Source: Candidatus Gracilibacteria bacterium S5_H10 (lineage in GTDB: Bacteria; Patescibacteriota; Gracilibacteria; Absconditabacterales; Absconditicoccaceae). Taken from it: a stretch of 38,949 bases of DNA. This document shows, piece by piece, positions 9,776 through 18,946 of this stretch. The notes under the pieces are model-generated. The model was not told the DNA's origin. It saw nothing but the letters and a program-made list of their open reading frames with translations, and did no database searches. The position numbers were made by a program, and so were the translations under genes. Position 1 is the first letter of the stretch; the number at the start of each line of letters is the position of its first letter. The stretch covers positions 1 through 38,949 of the forward strand of contig JAEHHG010000005.1 of the NCBI GenBank assembly GCA_019248075.1, given 5' to 3'.

Positions 9776-10516
9776 ATGTCTTTTTTGTATGCACTGATAA
9801 GTGTACTCATCGTGAGCGCTGTGGCGTTGGTAGGTATTGTTACTTTATGACTTCGTGTTGCTTTGTTGAAAAGAATAGTATTATTGTTGGTGAGTTTTTC
9901 TGCAGGTGCGTTGTTGGGTGATGTTTTTTTTCATCTATTTCCTGAAATGGCAGAGGAGTGACGATTGATTTCTTCGTCATTATGGGTGTTGTGATGAATA
10001 TTTTTTGGATTGTTTACGGAAAAAATTATTCGTCGAAATCATTGTCATATGCCGATCACCAAGGAACACAAACATCCGTTTGCGATCATGAATTTGGTCT
10101 GAGATATGGTTCATAATTTAATTGATGGATTAATTATTGGTGCAAGTTATTTGGTGAGCATTCCTGTCGGAATTGCAACAACGATTGCTGTTATTTTTCA
10201 TGAAATCCCTCAGGAAATGTGAGATTTTGGTGTGTTGATCCATGGCGGATTTACTAAAAAAAGAGCAGTATTTTTGAACTTTTTTACTGCGTTGACTGCG
10301 GTGCTTGGAGTAATAATTGCATTTTTGTTGTATCGTTATGTTGATGGTATGATTTTTGCATTGATTCCTTTTGCTGCTGGTACATTTATCTATATTGCAG
10401 GTTCTGACCTTATTCCTGAACTTCATAAAGAAAATAAATTGTCTCAAAGTATTTCCCAAATACTATTTTTCCTTCTTGGTATTTGAGTAATGTCACTGTT
10501 GTTATTGTTGGAATAA
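9776..10516 (+). CDS. ZIP-family metal transporter
   Basis: This 246-residue inner-membrane protein has seven to eight hydrophobic helices. It carries the two ZIP metal-site signatures: MVHNLIDGLIIGA in helix IV (His-Asn-x-x-Asp-Gly) and IFHEIPQEMGDFG in helix V (His-Glu-x-Pro-x-Glu). A short loop after helix III contains HCHMPITKEHKH, a plausible metal-binding stretch. ZIP proteins import zinc, iron or manganese. Under the standard code it is broken by at least seven TGA codons, all at plausible glycines. It may share a transcript with alr upstream and converges on the next gene through a shared hairpin. Confidence 0.88.
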
Positions 10517-10543
10517 AAAAAGTTCCTCTTATCCGGAGGAACT
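10514..10543 (-). terminator. Hairpin terminator overlapping two convergent gene ends
   Basis: AGTTCCTC (10521-10528) and GAGGAACT (10536-10543) form an 8-bp stem. The A-run at 10514-10520 supplies a T tract on the minus strand. The loop contains the TAA stop of the minus-strand gene, and the A-run overlaps the stop of the ZIP gene. Confidence 0.75.
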
Positions 10544-11023
10544 TACTCTGATACGATTTTGCTGTTGTTTTTGCAGCAATTTTTTCTTTTTTTCTTTTTT
10601 TCTCCATATTACTATGAAGCCTAATGTTGGACCTAAGATTACTGCTACGGGTATTGTATTGAGTAGTGCAATACTTAATTGGTCTTTTGTAACCCATCCC
10701 ATCCAATAAAAGATCAGTAGTCGAAAAAGGTATACAGGAATAAAAATCATAGCAAATGTCGTGGTGAATCTCCAACATTTGCTTAAAAATTTTTTTGTTC
10801 CTTTGTATGTACTATTGGCTAGTGTATCGTTTATAAATATACGATCTTCATATATTCCTGTAACAAGCCATTCTGTCAAAAGTGCTGTTATTTGTATGAT
10901 AGCACTTGTACTATCGTTTATTCCTAACCATAAAAAATGATACAAGAATATTATTCCATTCCACGCCAATTCAAGAACGTAGGTGATGGAAAATTTGTTC
11001 CAAACGTTCTTTTCTTTGTTCAT
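10529..11023 (-). CDS. Four-helix membrane protein, possibly AlaE-like
   Basis: This 164-residue protein has about four hydrophobic helices and a very basic C-terminal tail (WRKKEKKKKLLQKQQQNR). It has no internal TGA, and its stop codon lies in the loop of its own terminator. The order of segments (EWLVTGIYEDRIFINDTLAN, then IPVYLFRLLIFYWMG and a final helix ending in Arg/Lys) recalls the small L-alanine exporter family AlaE, and an alanine racemase lies two genes away. The likeness is from memory and weak. A generic small membrane protein is equally possible. Confidence 0.6.
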   Translation of the reverse strand: MNKEKNVWNKFSITYVLELAWNGIIFLYHFLWLGINDSTSAIIQITALLTEWLVTGIYEDRIFINDTLANSTYKGTKKFLSKCWRFTTTFAMIFIPVYLFRLLIFYWMGWVTKDQLSIALLNTIPVAVILGPTLGFIVIWRKKEKKKKLLQKQQQNRIRVSSSG

Positions 11024-11096
11024 AGTTTTGTGTGTTTTTTTTTGTTTTGGACACTACGTATATGTATTTTTTATAACGAAGCAAGTTCTTTTTGTT

Positions 11097-11672
11097 TTAT
11101 ATTTTCTTCAATACGTAGATGATTCTTTGAATATCTCAATCAAAAAGTTGGTAGGTATGTTTTTTTTGGACAATAAAATGATATTTTTTTCCAAAATGAA
11201 TAATATCCTGACTCTCTTCGGGTGTGTGTTGTTTGTATAATATTAAGCGGCCTCCTTTTTTGACGAGATGATGGACTCGTGGAAGTAATTTGTCTATATA
11301 TCCGACAGCTCTTGCAGTGACGTAATCATATTGTTCGTTATGTTCTTCTGCTCTTGTCCAGATTGCTTTAGCATTTTGTATATTTAGGTTTTCGATCATT
11401 GTGTTGATAGCGTCGATTTTTTTTCTTGTGGAATCTATTCCTGTACATTGAATATGTGGATTGCTTATTGCTATCGGCAAAAGAGGGAATCCTCATCATG
11501 TACCTACGTCACATAATGTTGTCCCTGGCTTGAATGCAAAAACCTTATTGATTTCCAATGAATCTTGAATGTGCTTGATTTGAATTCCCTCAGGATCCCT
11601 GATCGCTGATAAGTTGGTATATGAATTTATAGATATAAACTGATCTATTAACTCTTTTCGATTTTTTTCCAT
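11097..11672 (-). CDS. rsmG: 16S rRNA (guanine-N7) methyltransferase RsmG
   Basis: Methylates G527 of 16S rRNA using S-adenosylmethionine. The 191-residue protein starts MEKNRKELIDQFISIN and includes the family segment HIQDSLEINKVF. The SAM-binding glycine loop is DVGTGGGFPLLPIAI (55-69), with two of its glycines encoded by consecutive TGA codons. Further motifs are GIDSTRKKIDAI and ARAVGYIDKLLPRVHHLVKKGG. It ends QRIIYVLKKI, as is usual for RsmG. The TGA at 11136 truncates it under the standard code. It is divergent from the gene at 11786. Confidence 0.92.
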
Positions 11673-11785
11673 TGTTTGTACCTAGTATAGCTAAAGTTTT
11701 TGTGCTTTTTGATAATCTTGCTTTCTTTCTTAAAATCATTATAGTAGGTCACTGCATTCATTTTTTTTACTTATTTTGTGTCCTG

Positions 11786-12757
11786 ATGGTTATAAGAAAG
11801 TTGAAGCAAAAAAAAATACTAAATACAAAAGTGATGCTCTGGTTTGTTCTTCTTTGTGTTGGAACCTATTTGTTGATCAAGCTTGTTACTTCTGTTACTG
11901 AAAGATTTAGTCCTATTCCTTCTGAATCTCTCTACACTTTGGGTGCATCGCTTACCTTTTCTGGTAAAATTGTTGTAGATAATAATTTCCCTACGTATAC
12001 GCATTCTATTGAAATTTTGGAATGAAAAAAGATTTGACTCAAAAGTTCAACAATCAATCTCAATACATATATAGGTAAGAAGATTGAACTTGTCGGTAGA
12101 GTCAAAAATTATTTTAAATTGACTCCTGTTGTAGAAGTAGATACACTTAAAATTCCTGATCAATGACTCATTATCACTGCGAATAGATATTTTTTTGTGA
12201 AAGATTTGATGTATTTGGATCTTTCTACACAACCGCAATTGACTGCTGCAAAGTCATGAAATGATGTTCAGGTGCGATTCGATGATAAACCTGTCGTAAG
12301 TATAGAACGTTTCGTTTGTAGTAAAATCCTTAAGGCTCGTGATTGTACGTATCTGATTGCAAATTATATTCAAAACAACAAAGATAATTTTGCTTCATAT
12401 CGATCATATCCCTTTTATAAGCATGGTACATGATTTTGGACTACATTTGACGCTAATCTTTTTGGATTTTTGTTTAAAGATATTTCTGATGATATGATTC
12501 TGGATATCTCAAATATGTTTAGGATTGTTAACAAAGATTTCATTGTGCAAAACAAGATGGATCTTATCCAATCCAATTGCAAAAATGATTTTTCTCAGTT
12601 ATCTACCATACATATGGAAGGATCTCTTACCTATACCGATCCTTATACGCTTATCCTTGGTCTTCAATGAACTGATAAAAAAAAGAATCCTGTTACGTGC
12701 AGGCTCACGTTTGATGTGTGGGACAATCGAAATGTCGTTGATGTCCAATTCAATTAA
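11786..12757 (+). CDS. Membrane-anchored hypothetical protein (323 aa)
   Basis: The protein has a basic N-terminus (MVIRKLKQKKILNTKV) and one membrane helix (WFVLLCVGTYLLIKL), then about 285 residues that should be extracytoplasmic. A segment with ASLTFSGKIVV and YIGKKIELVGRVKNYF has the alternating pattern of a beta barrel or OB fold. The chain ends with another beta-rich stretch (VTCRLTFDVWDNRNVV). Four Cys are present. TGA glycines occur near 12023, 12164, 12257, 12431 and 12668. The open frame reaches back to a TTG at 11672, but ATG 11786 gives a proper positive-inside anchor. No family recognised. Confidence 0.75.
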
Positions 12758-12766
12758 TCCATATAT

Positions 12767-12818
12767 AAAAAACGTATGAAGTCGCTAGGTACTACCTATA
12801 TAGCTCATACGTTTTTTT
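12767..12818. terminator. Bidirectional terminator
   Basis: AAAAAACGTATGA (12767-12779) pairs with TCATACGTTTTTT (12805-12817) around a 25-base region that can itself fold (AGGTA/TACCT). It is placed between convergent gene ends, so it can serve both. Confidence 0.8.
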
Positions 12819-12836
12819 GATTATTATTTTATGGTG

Positions 12837-13337
12837 TTATTTTACATCTAATATTTTTACATCTTTTTTTCCTGTGTGAAGTCTCATTTTGACAGTGTCT
12901 CCTGCTTTTTTCCCTTTTATGGCGATTCCTATTGGTGATTCAAAAGATATTTTGATAGAATCTTTTTCTGTTTTGAGATTTTTATCGAATCCCATAGTTG
13001 TTTCTCATGTACCCACGATAGTAACGGTATACACATCATCATCTTCTGTTTGTAATGTTACTTTTGATCCGTAATCGATTATTTTGTCTGATTTGCTCTT
13101 TTTTTCTTCTTTGATGATTTCAACGTCGTCAATTAATGTGCTAATCTCTGATATTCTTGAGTTGATAAGATCTTTGTCTTCAAGTGCAGATTTATATTCA
13201 AAGTTTTCTGAAAGATCTCCCATTGCTTTTGCTTCTCATAATCTTTCTAAGACAGCAGGAAGTTTTACTTTTTTGAGCTCATTTAACTCTTGGACTAACT
13301 CTTCATATCACTCTTTGGTAAGATAGTTTTTTTTCAT
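12837..13337 (-). CDS. greA: Transcription elongation factor GreA
   Basis: GreA rescues backtracked RNA polymerase by stimulating transcript cleavage. The 166-residue length matches the family. It starts MKKNYLTKEGYEELVQEL, the classic LTxEGxxxL opening with the Gly from TGA. The coiled-coil tip carries MGDLSENFEYKSALEDKD, containing the acidic pair needed for cleavage. The C-terminal FKBP-like domain has ISFESPIGIAIKGKKAGD. TGA glycines also occur near 13236 and 13005. It is separated by 76 bases from the next minus-strand gene upstream, so the two could share a transcript. Confidence 0.93.
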
Positions 13338-13413
13338 AATGGACAGGTATTAAAGGTATAAAATACTCTCATACTAGTGAGAGAAAATGCTCTCGTTATT
13401 GAATTTTTTGGAT

Positions 13414-13764
13414 TTATTCCTTTGGTCTGTTTGGTTTTTCTCCTTGGTCGGAGAGGTGTTTCTTGAAATGATCAAAAGCGTGGATAGGAATATCTTCTAT
13501 GATTTTGAATCAGCTTTCTCCCGTAGATCGTTTGAATAATTTTCCGTCGTAATTGAATTTAAAATCACCTACTCGTTTTCCTTGTTTGTTTTTGTTGATG
13601 ATATATTCTACTCTGATCTCTGCAGTATCGTTTTTTGTGTAGATCTTCTTGAAATAAGAATCCATTTTACCTTCTAGATTTTTTTGGACAAGATCTTTTA
13701 TGATTTCTTGCATGTTTACAGGGACATCTACAAATTGGTAGGAAATTGTTGGTGTTTTTGCCAT
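13414..13764 (-). CDS. Probable ribosome hibernation-promoting factor (HPF/RaiA-like)
   Basis: The 116-residue protein has a beta-alpha-beta-beta-beta-alpha look: an opening strand (ISYQFVDVPV), a helix (EIIKDLVQKNLEGKMDSYF), strands (AEIRVEYIINKNKQGKRVGDFKFNY split by short turns) and a closing helix (IHAFDHFKKHLSDQG). That order and length match the N-terminal domain of HPF/RaiA proteins, which sit in the mRNA channel of idle ribosomes. The sequence match is weak, and the usual DMYAAID motif is replaced by EDIPIHAFD. One TGA Gly at 13510. It lies between Nudix and greA genes on the same strand. Confidence 0.5.
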
Positions 13765-13861
13765 AGTTCACTTTGGCTAGAAGATAAAAAGCGATAATAT
13801 TGTCTATATATGTAATCAATCAAAAAATTCAACTAGATTTGTGCTAAACTCTTGTGATTCA

Positions 13862-14362
13862 TTATCCAAGTTTTTGGATGAAGTCTTTTTTTATATTAAG
13901 GTTTTTTTGGTTTTCTTTGATGAATGCATAGCTTTTTCTAATAAGCTCCCTAATATCTTGATAATAAATGAGTGACAATACTTCTCCTAGTGTACATCGC
14001 TTGTGGATGCCGATATATCATTCTGCACGTTCTATTTTGACAACATCAGGATCTCCTGAATATTCCATCAAGAAATATGTTACATCTTTGTTCATTTGAC
14101 CTTTTTGATGTTCAGTATTTCTCAACTGTGTAGTTCCTAACTGTTGTTTTATTTTGATCTGATTGATGGGGATTCCAGTTTCTTCGCTCACTTCTCTCAA
14201 TGCAGCTTTGGTGATTTCTTCGCTTCATTGAATTTTTCCTTTGGGAGCAACTCGTTCTATCTTTCCGCTGAGTGCATGTCTCTTGATGAGTAAGTATCTT
14301 GGTTGTCCGTCTGAATCAATAAAATAAATAATTCATCCAGCGCTTTGAATAATCGGTAACAT
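13862..14362 (-). CDS. Nudix hydrolase
   Basis: This 166-residue protein has a complete Nudix box, GKIQGSEEITKAALREVSEE followed by TGI, fitting Gx5Ex7REVxEExGI. These enzymes hydrolyse nucleoside diphosphates linked to another group. The N-terminus (SAGGIIYFIDSDGQPRYLLI) is the usual first strand pair; the Gly-Gly includes a TGA. The substrate is not evident. The stop is TAA 13862. Two TGA codons near the box and one at 14018 break the frame under the standard code. The family includes dNTP-pool cleaners, diadenosine hydrolases and RNA-decapping enzymes; I cannot choose among them. Confidence 0.85.
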
Positions 14363-14419
14363 AATGGATTATTAAGATAATTTAAAAAAATGTGTGTGTG
14401 GAGTTGAGCAAAAATTTGT

Positions 14420-14794
14420 TTACATATTATTTTCTCAGAGGAGTTTTGTACTAATCCATTGAAATATTCTTCCTGCTATGTTTCATTTTTTTTGAGGTTC
14501 AGAAAGTGTATTGATAACTTCTTTTCCTGCGCTAATTCTATCTACTTTTTCAGGGTTTTCTTTTCATCGTTGTGTTGCTTTTTTTTCTCGTCATCAAGAT
14601 TTTTGTTCTGTCTGTATTTCCTGTTTTGCTTCTTTTTCACTATCTATTTTGTCATATGCTTTTTCTATTTGTATATCTAATGCTTCTGTATTTTTTTTTT
14701 CTTCTGAAAACTTGGGAGTAGCTGGAATATATTTTGCTTTTTCTACTCATCATCACTGGTTTTTTTCTACTTGTAACAGTTCTTTGTTTTCCAT
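14420..14794 (-). CDS. Charged hypothetical protein (124 aa)
   Basis: With TGA as Gly a 124-residue protein runs from ATG 14794 to TAA 14420. It is rich in Glu, Lys and Gln, includes Gly runs encoded by consecutive TGA codons (NQGGGVEK, KSGGREKK) and has a slightly amphipathic C-terminal helix (AGRIFQWISTKLLGENN). It starts 10 bases after the hrcA stop, so it is almost certainly co-transcribed with hrcA. In most bacteria this position holds grpE, but I see no GrpE features. Much of it is probably disordered. Confidence 0.65.
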
Positions 14795-14804
14795 GATTGT
14801 TGTC

Positions 14805-15476
14805 TTATTTACATAAAGATTGTAATATTTTTTTGAAGATCGCTACGTTTTTTTTGTAATTTACTCTTGTCGGCCCGATGATAGAAATGATACAATCATA
14901 GTCGTCGACAGTAATCTTTGCGTATAAACATGATATGAGTGTTTTGTGATCTTCAATAAAAGTATAATAAATCTGATTTTTTTTCAGGATTTTGCTGTCG
15001 ATGAATTTGACGATTCTCTTCTCTTCGATGAAGCGGATAATATTTCTTGTTGCTTCATATTCACTGACCATATCATCTTTGAGAAGATTGTTGATCCCTA
15101 AATAATAATATTCATCATTTCTGACAAATCCGACGACGACACCATCGGCAACGCCTCAGATGCTTTCTACCAATTGTTTTAATCATTCTCTTACATTCAA
15201 GACTTCAATGCTTTTTTCTTCTTCCTGCATTACGAGATAGTTTTCTATGTAGGTATTTAACCCTTGGATTGTCGGAACTCTTCCTGAACTATTGTAGGGT
15301 TGATAAACCATACCAGCTTTTTCGAGCTGGTTGAGATATTTTCTTAGCGTAGAAGGTGCGTATTCTGCATCTTCCAATGAATGCAAAAACTTTGAACCAA
15401 CAGGTTCTCCTTTGTTGATATAATTATCAATAACTACATCGAGTAAAGCTAAGAGTTTTTGATCAAAATCCGCCAT
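14805..15476 (-). CDS. hrcA: Heat-shock repressor HrcA, short form
   Basis: HrcA represses chaperone genes by binding the CIRCE operator. The N-terminal winged helix is clear: ALLDVVIDNYINKGEPVGSK, then STLRKYLNQLEKAGMVYQPY and SSGRVPTIQGLNTYIENY. The C-terminal part keeps SIIGPTRVNYKKNVAIFKKI, the closing motif of the family. At 223 residues it is much shorter than typical HrcA (about 340), so much of the central inserted domain is missing. TGA glycines at 15183 and near 15153. No CIRCE element was found upstream, and no groEL, grpE, dnaK or dnaJ is in the window. Confidence 0.8.
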
Positions 15477-15603
15477 GCTGAAATTGCACCGTCTTATTGT
15501 GTAAAATTCTTTTTTTTGTTAAAATGACTATATAGTTTTTCTCTAAATTCTCAAGTGAATCTTATATAAAACATTATCTATTACTTATTTTTTTCTTCGG
15601 AGA

Positions 15604-15743
15604 CATACTTTTTTGTCATTACCACAAAAAAGTATGCAAAAAAGGGCTAGGCGTCATTAGGGCAGTATTATGTTGATGATTATATCATATCTATATTAGA
15701 TTTTTGCTTGACCTACTTTTTATGCTGCTTTGGTAATGACGCC
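15604..15743. repeat. ACTTTTTTG/CAAAAAAGT hairpin repeat with flanking inverted pair
   Basis: CATACTTTTTTG (15604-15615) and CAAAAAAGTATG (15625-15636) are perfect complements around the loop TCATTACCA. A second inverted pair, GGCGTCATTA (15650) and TAATGACGCC (15734), follows. A related hairpin, ACTTTTTG...CAAAAAGT, followed as here by a run of A's, recurs at 31439-31463. Confidence 0.7.
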
Positions 15744-15749
15744 CAAAAA

Positions 15750-15777
15750 AAATAAAAAAACCTCTTTTTTGAGGTTT
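15750..15777 (-). terminator. Rho-independent terminator of the 15807 gene
   Basis: AAACCTC (15758-15764) and GAGGTTT (15771-15777) form a 7-bp stem with a T6/A6 loop. On the minus strand it is followed by a T-rich tract. It is 30 bases past the stop of the upstream minus-strand gene. Confidence 0.65.
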
Positions 15778-15806
15778 GTTTCTTTGCGGTATATGTTAAT
15801 TATAGT

Positions 15807-16310
15807 TTAGTCGGGCATAGATGTGTCTCTAGTAGAAATGATATTTCCTTTGGTTTCAAGCTGTTTTTGCCAAAGCATTCTGTTGATAGACATTCTGGTA
15901 GGTGAGGCATGGCAAAATTCATCTGCAGTCAATACGAGGAATCCGATAATTCCCTGCATGATGTAATTCAGATTAAAATCATTTTCCCATATCTTTTGTT
16001 TAATCTTTTGGATATCGACTATTTCCAGTCACTTTTGTGAGATATAAAAGGAAATGTTATGTTCATGTTCTTGATCAAAATCTTCGTGAAATATATGTTC
16101 AAGTTCGTTGATTTGATCTGTGTTTTGGTGGTCTAGACAGATAAGATATTCTTTTAAAGCATCTATATTTTGGAGGATGTTTTTTATCTTATAATAATGT
16201 AGATGTTTGAGAAAATCTTGTACCTCTTGTTTGAGATATCCAGCAATATCTAATGTTTCTATTTCATTGACAATATTTTTGCTAATAATGTCTTTTTTGC
16301 TTTCCGTCAT
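15807..16310 (-). CDS. Helical hypothetical protein (167 aa)
   Basis: The protein begins MTESKKDIISKNIVNEIETL. It is mostly helical, with a long charged first half, a His/Asp/Glu-rich patch (HIFHEDFDQEHEHN) that could bind metal, and a more hydrophobic second half (YIMQGIIGFLVLTADEFCHA). A single TGA Gly at 16029 joins the halves. It ends TRDTSMPD. I recognise no family. It lies 45 bases downstream of the ABC ATPase gene on the same strand and has its own terminator, so the two may form a transcript. Confidence 0.7.
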
Positions 16311-16355
16311 TCCTCCACCATTTTTAGATGAGATAAAATCAACTCGTATACTGAT

Positions 16356-17024
16356 TTATTTGATTATATGTATTTTTACTGCATGTTTTTCTTTAAGATA
16401 ATTGAGCAAATGGATATCGTGCGTGATAAGAAAAACAGTATTTCCTGCTTTGTGTGCTTGAATAAGGATATCTGCAACGATTTGTGTATTTTCTCGATCA
16501 AGATTTCCTGTAGGTTCATCGGCAATGATAAATTCTGAGTCATGGATAAGCGCTCTTGCAAGAGCTACTCTTTGTTTTTCTCCTGAACTCAAAAGTTTTG
16601 CTGGTTTGTCCAAAAGATGTTTTAGCGGTATCTTTTGCAATATTTGGTTTAACTTTGATTCTATAATGGTTTCACCGAGCTCGTAGAGATGTAATGGATA
16701 TACGATATTTTCTCTTACAGTGAGATCTTCTAATAATTGATAATCTTGGAAAATAATTCCCAATCTCTTTCTTAGAATCTGGATATCATCTGTAGTAAAT
16801 GTAGAGATATCTTGTGCATTATAGAATACTGATTTTTCTGGGGGAGTGAGTTTTCCTGTAAGGAATTTTACTAAAGTTGTCTTTCCTGTTCCTGAATGTC
16901 CTGTAAGCACAAAAAATTCTTTGGGCTGTAATGATAAGCTCAATTTTTCAAATAAGGGCGTAGGATTGTCTCGATATCCTCGACTGAGATTCCTGATCTC
17001 TATTAATGGAATTGATTTTTCCAT
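16356..17024 (-). CDS. ABC transporter ATPase, FtsE/LolD/MacB type
   Basis: This 222-residue ATPase has Walker A GHSGTGKTTL, Q-loop FQDYQLL, signature SSGEKQRVALARAL, Walker B FIIADEPTGNLD and the H-loop ITHDIHLL. ADEPTGNLD and the length are typical of the FtsE/LolD/MacB group, whose members couple to FtsX-like permeases for cell-wall hydrolase control or lipoprotein export. No FtsX-type permease is adjacent, so the partner must lie elsewhere. There is no TGA in the frame. The open frame extends to 17111, but ATG 17024 (MEKSIPLIEIRNLSRGY) gives the family length. Confidence 0.85.
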   Translation of the reverse strand: MEKSIPLIEIRNLSRGYRDNPTPLFEKLSLSLQPKEFFVLTGHSGTGKTTLVKFLTGKLTPPEKSVFYNAQDISTFTTDDIQILRKRLGIIFQDYQLLEDLTVRENIVYPLHLYELGETIIESKLNQILQKIPLKHLLDKPAKLLSSGEKQRVALARALIHDSEFIIADEPTGNLDRENTQIVADILIQAHKAGNTVFLITHDIHLLNYLKEKHAVKIHIIK

Positions 17025-17333
17025 GGATGAAAGACTAATGATAAAACGATAATAATTGTTCTGTTTTTTTGTTTTGCAATTTGCTTGTATATTTAAGTAT
17101 ATCTTCGCCAAGTTTATTTTGCAAAAGAAATGTATTGCTTCTTGGCGATTGGATTGACAAAGTTATCAAAATTGATGGAATTCGCCTCATATGTGACAAA
17201 TCTTTGCTTTGCGGGAAAATTAATGGCTTTTTGGTGATAAAGATTGAAAAAATAGTTGAAAATTCCGCTTATTTTCTTATCTTGAGTCAATACTTCTCAG
17301 ACTATTTGTCTTTTATCTTGTTAGTTCAAAAGA
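17025..17333. other. Spacer upstream of pheS containing an unexplained open frame
   Basis: These 309 bases lie between the divergent ABC ATPase and pheS genes and should hold both promoters. A plus-strand frame open from 17069 to 17437 overlaps the pheS start. Its part at 17144-17260 (GDWIDKVIKIDGIRLI and on) looks somewhat coding-like, but there is no good start codon and the frame runs into pheS out of register. I found no T-box-like leader. Confidence 0.35.
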
Positions 17334-18353
17334 ATGCTAGAATTGAAACATGCTTTATCGGAATTGGAGAAAGTCGTCGATGTGGCTCAGTTAGAAAATT
17401 TTTTTCAAATATATCTCTGAAAGAAAGGACTTCTTAATGAAGAATTCAAGGTGATGGTTGATCTTCCTGCTGAAGAAAAGAAGGAAAAATGAGCTAAACT
17501 CTCTGAAATTAAGACAAAGCTTACCCAAGCATATGAAGCTAAAGAACAGTATTTTAAGATGGGATATATCAATGAACAGCTTGAAAAGGATTTGATCGAT
17601 ATCAGTCTTGATGCTTCCAAAGATATATGAGCATATTCTTTGCTTGCAGAGATTAGGAGAGATGCTGAAGAAATTTGCAAATCTATGGGATTTATCGTAG
17701 AGTACGGTACAGAAATAGTGACTAAATTTGAAAACTTTGAATCAGTAAATATTCCGCTTACGCATCCTGCTACCGAAATGCATGATACTATTTATCTCAA
17801 TGACAAAGATGCCAGTGGAGAAAATTTGATTTTGAGAACGCACACTTCATCTATGCAAAATTATTTAATACAAAAATACTGATTACCACTCAAGGCGGTT
17901 GTCCCTGGAAGAACGTATAGATTTGAAAATATGGATGCCTCACATGACACGATGTTTTACCAGATGGAATGAATAGTTATCGATAAAAATATCAGTATCG
18001 CTCATTTCAAAGAAATGATAACTAAATTGCTTTCTGCATTACTTCATAAAAATGTAGAAACAAGGATGAGACCTGGATATTTTCCATTTGTAGAGCCTGG
18101 ATTTGAAATTGATGTGAGATATGAAATCTACAACAAAGAAACAGAAAAAAAAGAACTTAGTAATTGGATGGAAATCCTTGGAGCTGGTATGATCCATGCA
18201 AATGTCCTTAAGGAAGCTGGTGTGGATTCTACACAATGGAGTGGATTTGCCTTTGGTATAGGAATTAGCAGATTGGCTGCAGTTCGTTATTGAATTAAAG
18301 ATATTAGATATTTCACCAATGGTGACTTGAGATTTGCGAAAAGTTTTGCATAA
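17334..18353 (+). CDS. pheS: Phenylalanyl-tRNA synthetase alpha subunit
   Basis: PheS is the catalytic subunit of the alpha2-beta2 enzyme that charges tRNA-Phe. The 339-residue length is normal. After an N-terminal coiled-coil arm the class II core shows THPATEMHDTIYL, RTHTSSMQNYLIQ, the motif 2 region VPGRTYRFENMDASHDTMFY, and the C-terminal motif 3 SGFAFGIGISRLAAVRYG. TGA glycines occur near 17430, 17490, 17628, 17880, 17970 and 18291, several in conserved positions. The beta-subunit gene pheT usually follows pheS. Here a terminator and a convergent gene follow, so pheT must be elsewhere. Confidence 0.94.
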
Positions 18354-18363
18354 AACAATAAAA

Positions 18364-18431
18364 GCTCTGCAAACTTGCAGGGCGATAAACTGATACATTG
18401 ATAAAAAATCCGCGTCGACGGATTTTTTTTT
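18364..18431. terminator. Two consecutive hairpins, bidirectional terminator
   Basis: GCTCTGCAA/TTGCAGGGC (18364-18383) is a short hairpin without a T-run. AAAAAATCCG/CGGATTTTTT (18403-18412 and 18419-18428) is a strong stem with a CGTCGA loop and T-runs on both strands, so it serves pheS and the convergent gene. Confidence 0.8.
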
Positions 18432-18438
18432 GTTATGA

Positions 18439-18900
18439 TTATTTTATTGTATCAAGAATCGCTTGTTCTAACTTTTTTGGTTCATCGGTGCCTATTCTAT
18501 ATATTTTCCCATCCTCCATTTGTATTTCAACAGCGTTGAAGCCAGAAACATTGTAAATTCGCATCTTGCGACCTATTCATCTTCTTATCCCTCGTCCTGT
18601 ATATCGAGGATTCTTTACGGCTTTGGCAGAGACTATTTCGTTGAGGGGAAACTTTCTCTTATAGATACCATAGCTAAACTTGATACGCAAATTTTTTTCA
18701 TCAAGCTGAACGTGAAGTGACCAAAAGGAAACCAAAATAAATAACACTATTGCCATGGTTGTTGTAACACCAAGATTTGTCCCGGAATCTACGGATTTTG
18801 GTTCTAGCGAAGTGGTGATGTACATCCATAGAAACAACATGAATACAGCAAGTGTAACCGTGATCATCAGATATCCGATTTGGGTGTGTTTGTAGTGCAT
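18439..18900 (-). CDS. Membrane protein with a PH-like domain
   Basis: This 153-residue protein has two N-terminal hydrophobic helices (about residues 9-30 and 47-63, with MAIVLFILVSFWSLHVQL in the second), then a soluble domain: LDEKNLRIKFSYGIYKRKFP, a NPRYTGRGIRRGIGRK loop, AVEIQMEDGKIYRIGTDEP and a closing helix. This strand order with a final helix resembles the bacterial PH-like domains found in small membrane proteins of unknown role. One TGA Gly at 18577. It is 46 bases upstream of the glycosyltransferase start on the opposite reading order, so co-transcription is unclear. Confidence 0.6.
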
Positions 18901-18946
18901 GACATTTGATATAATGCTAAAAGTTTCTTATAAATTATTTATAATT

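Larger units (their letters stand above)
15477..15806. other. Gene-free spacer with hairpin repeats
   Basis: These 330 bases lie between hrcA and an upstream minus-strand gene. They hold the hrcA promoter region, a perfect 12-bp hairpin at 15604-15636, an inverted pair GGCGTCATTA/TAATGACGCC at 15650-15659 and 15734-15743, and a terminator at 15758-15777. No coding frame is credible. Confidence 0.6.

Noticed and set aside
12837-13337. GreA read as two separate small proteins under the standard code
   Set aside because: The TGA codons fall on the conserved Gly of LTxEGxxxL and on plausible turn glycines; one continuous 166-residue GreA fits the family length.
15477-15560. CIRCE operator (TTAGCACTC-N9-GAGTGCTAA) upstream of hrcA
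   Set aside because: Looked for on both strands here and upstream of clpC; no match close to the consensus.
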